DNA from: an uncultured Oscillospiraceae bacterium
GTDB taxonomy: Bacteria; Bacillota; Clostridia; Oscillospirales; Oscillospiraceae
Assembly (NCBI GenBank): GCA_947624985.1
Contig: CANQMO010000014.1
Location: forward strand, 1-64,000
Reading direction: 5' to 3'
Length of the DNA stretch: 64,000 nucleotides
The translations under genes were made by a program, and so were the position numbers. Shown one piece after another: positions 59,726-64,000 of the stretch. Below the pieces are notes generated by a model. That model did not search any database, was not told the DNA's origin, and was given only the letters and a program-made list of their open reading frames with translations. How positions within the stretch are numbered: the first letter of the stretch is position 1; each line of letters opens with the position of its first letter.

Positions 59726-61191
59726 ATGGAGAACAAAGCTACCGCCCGCCTGATTTCTCGGACGCCGGAAATGCAGAGGTTTTTTGCAGGCATCACCGCA
59801 ACGACCTAATTTATACGGATTCTCTTGGGTGGTTATGGTGGACCGGGAAAGTGTGGGAGCGCGGAGACCACAAAGCTATGGACATGGCGCTGGAGATGTC
59901 CGCCGCTATGCTTTTCGAGGCAGAGACGGAGTTATTTTCGGCGATGGAGGATGAAGCGCGGGCAAAGGCAAACCGGGCAATAGACAAATCGAGCGCAAAC
60001 GAGGCTGAGGCGAGACGCGCCGCCGATGTGACCGCAGCGGCAAAGGATTTTTTGAAACACGCCAAAAGGACCCGGAACGCACTGAGCCTAAAAAATATGC
60101 TTGACCTGTCGAAACCCGCGCTTGTGGTCCCGCTTGAACAGCTAGACGCGAACCGGGACATTATGAACACCCCAGACGGCATTATAGAACTACCAACCGG
60201 GAAACTCCGTCCCCATGATCCCGCTGATTATTGCACCATGATTACAAATTTTGCCCCCGGCGATCAGGGCGAAGATGAATGGTATGAATTTCTTGATATG
60301 ACAACTTGTGAAGATGGAAGCATGGAAGGGTATTTACAAGATGTGGCCGGCCTCGCTTCATTCGGGAAGGTTAAAGAAGAAAAAGTGATACTTGCACATG
60401 GCGAGGGCGAAAACGGCAAAAGCACGTTGTTTGGTGCGCTGGGCTATGCTATGGGGTCCTATTCTGGATCAATCGCCGTTAAGATACTCACCACAGACAA
60501 GAGCAACCAGGGCGCTTCCCTTGCCACTTTGCGCGGGAAACGGCTTGTTGTGACCGGCGAACTGGAAGAACATCAACGGCTTTCAGTGTCTATGCTGAAG
60601 CAGATAGCAAGCACAGACCCGCTTGTCATCGAAGAAAAATACCGTATGCCGGAAACAATTACTCCATCACATACCATCGTTTTATACACGAACCATTTAC
60701 CCCGCGTGGGGAGTACGGATCACGGCACATGGAGACGGCTTGTGGTGGTCCCCTTCAAAGCGAGTATCAAACCGCAACAAAAGATTTTGAACTATGCTGA
60801 AGTTCTGGCGCAGCGGTGCGGCCCGGCAATAATGAAGTGGATTATTCAAGGCGCGGTGAATGTAGCCCGCAACGGGTATAAAGTGCCCGTCCCGGAGTGC
60901 GTAGAGGAAGCAACAGAGCAATACAAGGAAAAAGAAGATTGGCTGAACAACTTTATAGACGATATTTGCATTAAAGATCCAAATGCCACCGTTGGCGGGC
61001 AGGCTCTTTATAATGCCTATCAGGACTGGGCCAGAGAAACAGGCGACTACATACGCAGGAGGACCGATTTTAACAAGGCCCTGGAAAGCGCCGGTTTTTG
61101 GACCACCAAACCAAAAAACAAGGTAACGTGGCATGGATTGAAGATTGATCCCGCTGTGGAGTATGGGGAATATCGCTATGCTGTTGGGTAA
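59722..61191 (+). CDS. D5-type primase/SF3 helicase
   Basis: A 489-residue replication protein. The N-terminal half is D5_N-like (SLKNMLDLSKPALVVPLEQL, MNTPDGIIELPTGKL), followed by an SF3 helicase: Walker A GEGENGKST at about 228-236, Walker B region LVVTGELEEHQR and motif C HTIVLYTNHLPRV. Such proteins initiate replication of P4-like and PICI-type satellites as well as phages. No separate primase active site is obvious. TTG 59722 overlaps the previous stop. Confidence 0.92.
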   Translation: MNGEQSYRPPDFSDAGNAEVFCRHHRNDLIYTDSLGWLWWTGKVWERGDHKAMDMALEMSAAMLFEAETELFSAMEDEARAKANRAIDKSSANEAEARRAADVTAAAKDFLKHAKRTRNALSLKNMLDLSKPALVVPLEQLDANRDIMNTPDGIIELPTGKLRPHDPADYCTMITNFAPGDQGEDEWYEFLDMTTCEDGSMEGYLQDVAGLASFGKVKEEKVILAHGEGENGKSTLFGALGYAMGSYSGSIAVKILTTDKSNQGASLATLRGKRLVVTGELEEHQRLSVSMLKQIASTDPLVIEEKYRMPETITPSHTIVLYTNHLPRVGSTDHGTWRRLVVVPFKASIKPQQKILNYAEVLAQRCGPAIMKWIIQGAVNVARNGYKVPVPECVEEATEQYKEKEDWLNNFIDDICIKDPNATVGGQALYNAYQDWARETGDYIRRRTDFNKALESAGFWTTKPKNKVTWHGLKIDPAVEYGEYRYAVG

Positions 61192-61192
61192 T

Positions 61193-61366
61193 AGGTTAGC
61201 TTGTGTTAGGGTTAAAAACCAAACTTTTCTATATTGTAATTCTTTCAAATTATCCTTTAACAATGGGTTTTAATCCTAACCCACCCTAACCCGAAACGCC
61301 AAACCATTGCGGCTCTAGGCGTTGCGGGTTTAGGAAAAACCGGAGAAAACTTAAAAACCTAACCCG
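61193..61366. other. Candidate replication origin of element 2
   Basis: Directly after the primase gene: an inverted pair (GTTAGGGTTAAAAACC at 61205-61220 with GGGTTTTAATCCTAAC at 61265-61280) flanks a 40-bp AT-rich stretch. CCTAACCC occurs at 61275, 61285 (10 bp apart) and 61358, with related motifs in inverse orientation near 61195 and 61325. This iteron/AT-rich layout is like satellite origins next to rep/pri genes. Confidence 0.55.
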
Positions 61367-61375
61367 TAAAGGGAA

Positions 61376-61447
61376 ACACTAAAAAGGTTTGGTCCCGCTC
61401 CAGGTGTTTATCACCGTGGCGGGAAAATAAAAAACCCTTTTTAGTGT
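61376..61447 (+). terminator. Large extended hairpin before terS-like gene
   Basis: Outer 12-bp perfect arms ACACTAAAAAGG (61376-61387) and CCTTTTTAGTGT (61436-61447) enclose an inner GC stem (TCCCGC/GCGGGA and GGTG/CACC). It could act as terminator of the primase RNA or as a DNA site (origin or packaging). Confidence 0.55.
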
Positions 61448-61508
61448 GTCGTGACAACATGAGAGCGTCACCACAAGCACCATCTGACACGGGAAGGAGG
61501 TGAACGGC

Positions 61509-62099
61509 ATGGAGCGAAAGGCGAGAAGCGCGGTAGAAATGGCGTTAGAGATGAAGGACGAAAAAGAGGGTAACAAGCTGTACGATCAGTCGAAGAAGCA
61601 GAAAAATCAGCAGTACCCGGAAGCAGCCGCAGAGATCAGGACCGAGGCCATACAGACCAGTATCAGCAACCAACTGGACATCCTGCAAAAGAGCTATGTG
61701 CGGGGCAGAGTTGATCTAAACGACACGGACGCGGTACACGCCCAGGCTATGGAGTACATGAGGGCTTGCCAGTTGGCTGGGGTGTTTCCTACAATGCTTG
61801 GCTTTTCATCGGCCCTCGGTGTGTCGAGGCAATATCTGTATGCCTACATTCAGAGGAACCGGGAAGCACCTACCAGCGAATATCTGGACCGGTTGCGGAG
61901 CAGCTGGGCCGGGATCATCGCACAAGCCAGCTTGATAAAGGCGGCGGACAACGCAACGTCAATTTTCCTTCTGAAAAATTCCGGCCAGGGCCTGACGGAT
62001 AAAGTCGAGGTCGAGGCGGTAAAGAAGGAGCAACCACTTGGGGAAATGCTGACGCTGGAAGAAATCGCGTCTCGGTATCGGGATATGGTGGACGATTGA
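61509..62099 (+). CDS. Terminase small subunit-like protein
   Basis: A 196-residue protein: basic N-terminus, a HTH-like LGFSSALGVSRQYLYAYIQR and a C-terminal FLLKNSGQGLTDKVEVEAVK signature seen in phage small terminases and DNA-packaging proteins. It is unlike the element 1 TerS. No large subunit follows, which is the situation in satellites that redirect a helper phage's packaging. ATG 61509 has GGAAGGAGG before it. Confidence 0.75.
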   Translation: MERKARSAVEMALEMKDEKEGNKLYDQSKKQKNQQYPEAAAEIRTEAIQTSISNQLDILQKSYVRGRVDLNDTDAVHAQAMEYMRACQLAGVFPTMLGFSSALGVSRQYLYAYIQRNREAPTSEYLDRLRSSWAGIIAQASLIKAADNATSIFLLKNSGQGLTDKVEVEAVKKEQPLGEMLTLEEIASRYRDMVDD

Positions 62100-62142
62100 C
62101 CCGGCAAGGAACACCACGAGACGAGAGAGGGGGCGAGAGATT

Positions 62143-62319
62143 ATGACCGTTGACGAACTGTGCGAAAAGATTTGGGACGGCAGTTTTACCAGTATGACGG
62201 AGCTCAACTATGAGTTGAACGAACTACGGCAAGAAGGATATACCGCCGGGTATTCCGACGGGTACACCAAGGCCGCCGACGATCTAAAGAATCTGGCGAA
62301 AGACATGGAGCCATTCTAA
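62143..62319 (+). CDS. 58-residue acidic protein, unknown
   Basis: MTVDELCEKIWDGSFTSMTE and an acidic helical remainder. Weak ribosome site (GAGAGAGGGGGCGAG). Position in the packaging region is compatible with a small accessory protein. No family recognised. Confidence 0.5.
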   Translation: MTVDELCEKIWDGSFTSMTELNYELNELRQEGYTAGYSDGYTKAADDLKNLAKDMEPF

Positions 62320-62385
62320 CGGGGCCGGAAACAACTGAATAAAAAGCAGCGCAACAGCGGGTTGCGTTAGACATCCAGAGGGGTT

Positions 62386-62413
62386 AAGTGCCAAGTGCCT
62401 AGTGCCAAGTGCC
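62386..62413. repeat. Four tandem 7-bp AGTGCC(A/T) repeats
   Basis: AGTGCC recurs at 62387, 62394, 62401 and 62408, exactly 7 bp apart, in the 181-nt noncoding gap (62320-62500) between the TerS-side genes and the tail genes. The rest of the gap holds a GCGCAACAGCGGGTTGCG dyad near 62349 and no gene. Confidence 0.8.
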
Positions 62414-62500
62414 GTTATCCGAGAGGGTAACACTCACTTTCACAGGCAAAGGTACTTGACCGTTTTTTGTATTTCAAGGAATAACAGGAGGTTATTAAAA

Positions 62501-62839
62501 ATGAAGATTTCCCTAAACAGTGTGGAATATCGCCTCCCGCCTCTAAATGCCGTGACGTTGCGGAAGCTGAAGCAAATTTCCGGCGTCCCGATGGCACAGA
62601 TGGACCCTTACACGCTTATGCAATCTCTTATTGCAGTTGCGGCGGGTGTATCTCTTGCGGAGGCTGGGGAACTGTGGACGAGGCACCGGGACCGATACGG
62701 CCCGGACGCAACGAACCAGCTTATTGGCGACATGGCCGGGGACCTGGCCGGACAAGTCAACAACAAAATGTTATGGCTTGCCCGCCGGAGTCCGACCGTC
62801 CGTAACAAATGGCTGCTTGCCTATCAAGAGGGGGCGTGA
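62501..62839 (+). CDS. Tail assembly chaperone-like protein
   Basis: A 112-residue protein (MKISLNSVEYRLPPLNAVTL, KLKQISGVPMAQMDPYTLMQ) with a basic end. Immediately precedes the tape-measure gene, the usual place of the tail chaperone. AGGAGGTTATTAAAA precedes the ATG. Not evidently related to the two chaperones of element 1. Confidence 0.7.
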   Translation: MKISLNSVEYRLPPLNAVTLRKLKQISGVPMAQMDPYTLMQSLIAVAAGVSLAEAGELWTRHRDRYGPDATNQLIGDMAGDLAGQVNNKMLWLARRSPTVRNKWLLAYQEGA

Positions 62840-62845
62840 TTCGCT

Positions 62846-64000
62846 ATGGCCGGTAGTGAGCCGATTGATAGAATTGAAATCGAGATCGAGGCGACAAGCA
62901 CAACCGCAGAAACCCGATTAAACAATATCACAAAGGCCCTGGATGGCGTGAGGGACAGCGCGGCGCGTGTTATCTCACCGTTCAAGGCAATCCGCGAGGC
63001 GTTGAACATCGGGAAGAAACAAAGCGGTATGCAGGCGATCAACAAGGCGATGGAGCAGACGAAGGGGCAGGCGGAGAGCTTGCATAAAACCCTTTCCCGC
63101 GCATCGTCTGGGCTGGACGCTACGAAGTTTTCAAAAGAGCTTGGAAAGATAGACACCGAAATAAGCAAGACGGACCAAAAAATACAGAGTTTGAAGGACA
63201 CCTTGAGTTATTTGAAAATGCCCGTGTCCGGCGCTTCTGCAACGGGCATACTTGGCGTTGCTGATGAGGTTGCCGAGGCCGAAGCGAAGCTAAAGGAGCT
63301 TGAAAAGGTCCGCTCTATGCTGACGGATCAGCGGGCGGCGCTTTGGTCCAGTATGGAGCAGCAAGGCGGAGCCGGGGCGACGCAGCAGGCGCAACAGGCA
63401 ACGGACGCTCTTACAAAGGGGCTGAAAAATGCCGATGTGCAGGCACTTAAAACGTCCCGCTCTTTGTCGGAAATGCAAGACCGCTTGGCAGCCCTGGAGC
63501 GCGTAAAAGGGTTTATAAAAACCTCGGAATATCAGACGGCGGCAGGACAGATCAGAGACTATGCAAACGCCGTTGACGCAGCGACGGAGCGTGTAAACGC
63601 TTTGAAGTCCGCTCTTGCTGACGCCCAGGCCGGGAAACTTGGAATGTCCACGGAGGGGGTCTCCCAGCTTATCAAGGATTACCAGGGCGCGAGATCGGAG
63701 GCGCAATATCTCGGCACGGCTGCAAGCTATGCTCTAAAGGACGCGGAGCGGGCCGTAAAAGACACCACGGGAGAAGTCAGCCGATTGTCTGCGGCGTTCC
63801 AGAGCGTGAGAAGCAGCGCCATTTCCGGGTTAAAGGGCATTGGCTCCTATATCGCCACGAACTTCACGCGGCCTTTCAAAAGTGCGATCAGTACGTTTGA
63901 TAAGTGGAAATCGGCCATTGGCAGGCTTGCCCTTTACCGGGTGATTCGGACCGCTATCAAGGCTATTACGGACGGTCTAAAAGAAGGAACACAAAACTTG
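62846..64000 (+). CDS. Tail tape measure protein, 3' partial (element 2)
   Basis: Open from ATG 62846 to the end of the window (385 residues visible). The N-terminal half is coiled coil (RIEIEIEATSTTAETRLNNI, then long Ala/Glu/Lys helices) and the visible end has FKSAISTFDKWKSAIGRLAL and YRVIRTAIKAITDGLKEGTQ, characteristic of tape measures in Clostridia phages. It is not obviously homologous to the element 1 tape measure. Confidence 0.85.
   Translation, partial: MAGSEPIDRIEIEIEATSTTAETRLNNITKALDGVRDSAARVISPFKAIREALNIGKKQSGMQAINKAMEQTKGQAESLHKTLSRASSGLDATKFSKELGKIDTEISKTDQKIQSLKDTLSYLKMPVSGASATGILGVADEVAEAEAKLKELEKVRSMLTDQRAALWSSMEQQGGAGATQQAQQATDALTKGLKNADVQALKTSRSLSEMQDRLAALERVKGFIKTSEYQTAAGQIRDYANAVDAATERVNALKSALADAQAGKLGMSTEGVSQLIKDYQGARSEAQYLGTAASYALKDAERAVKDTTGEVSRLSAAFQSVRSSAISGLKGIGSYIATNFTRPFKSAISTFDKWKSAIGRLALYRVIRTAIKAITDGLKEGTQNL

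Larger units (their letters stand above)
56799..64000. mobile_element. Element 2: second integrated element, right end outside the window
   Basis: Starts at the shared att core with a second integrase in the same orientation, then DUF6076-like gene, two small regulators, primase-helicase, possible origin, TerS-like gene, tail chaperone and tape measure. No large terminase, portal or capsid gene lies between TerS and the tail genes. The composition suggests a phage satellite with tail genes, or a prophage that has lost its packaging/head block. Confidence 0.8.

Overview
The window looks like a chromosomal segment of a GC-rich Clostridia bacterium, most likely Oscillospiraceae (Oscillibacter/Lawsonibacter-like). 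This is inferred from the high GC, AGGAGG-type ribosome sites with frequent GTG/TTG starts, the TsaC-CoaE fusion, the DUF4179-type anti-sigma protein, and phage families common in that group. No species can be named from the sequence alone.

Bases 1-20404 are host backbone. They hold the end of a Pro/Thr-rich cell-surface protein, asnB, a membrane-anchored XRE regulator, a frameshifted methyltransferase, the rplU-rpmA-obgE cluster (unusually without prp), a secreted duplicated-domain protein, a sigma/anti-sigma pair, ackA with a flavin-binding protein, tmcAL, a sugar/maltose O-acetyltransferase, prfA with a fused TsaC-CoaE gene and an M18 aminopeptidase, a MATE transporter behind a promoter-hairpin leader, a ClpP-like protease, and tRNA-Gln(CTG).

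The 3' end of tRNA-Gln carries two tandem integrated elements. Element 1 (about 36.4 kb) is an apparently complete siphovirus-type prophage bounded by a 28-bp direct repeat at 20379-20406 and 56771-56798. In order it has integrase and lysogeny genes on the minus strand, a LexA-like repressor with operators of the form TCAC-N5-GTGA, an early region of small genes plus PcfK/PcfJ-like proteins, an HUH replication initiator, a late regulator, packaging genes with three moron-like genes inserted, portal, minor capsid, scaffold, capsid, tail, tape measure, baseplate and fibre genes, holin and endolysin. A small operon near attR uses the same promoter/operator design as a minus-strand pair at 30.6-31.4 kb: a TTGACA-N17-TATAAT promoter with GCTAATATTAGC in the spacer.

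Element 2 starts at 56799 and runs off the window. It has its own integrase, a DUF6076-like gene, two small DNA-binding proteins, a D5/SF3 primase-helicase followed by a repeat-rich AT-rich region resembling a satellite replication origin, a terminase-small-subunit-like gene, and then directly a tail chaperone-like gene and a tape-measure gene. No large terminase, portal or capsid gene lies between them. It may be a phage satellite that carries tail genes, or a prophage with an internal deletion. The two elements, their shared att site and the duplicated operator-controlled operons are the most interesting content.
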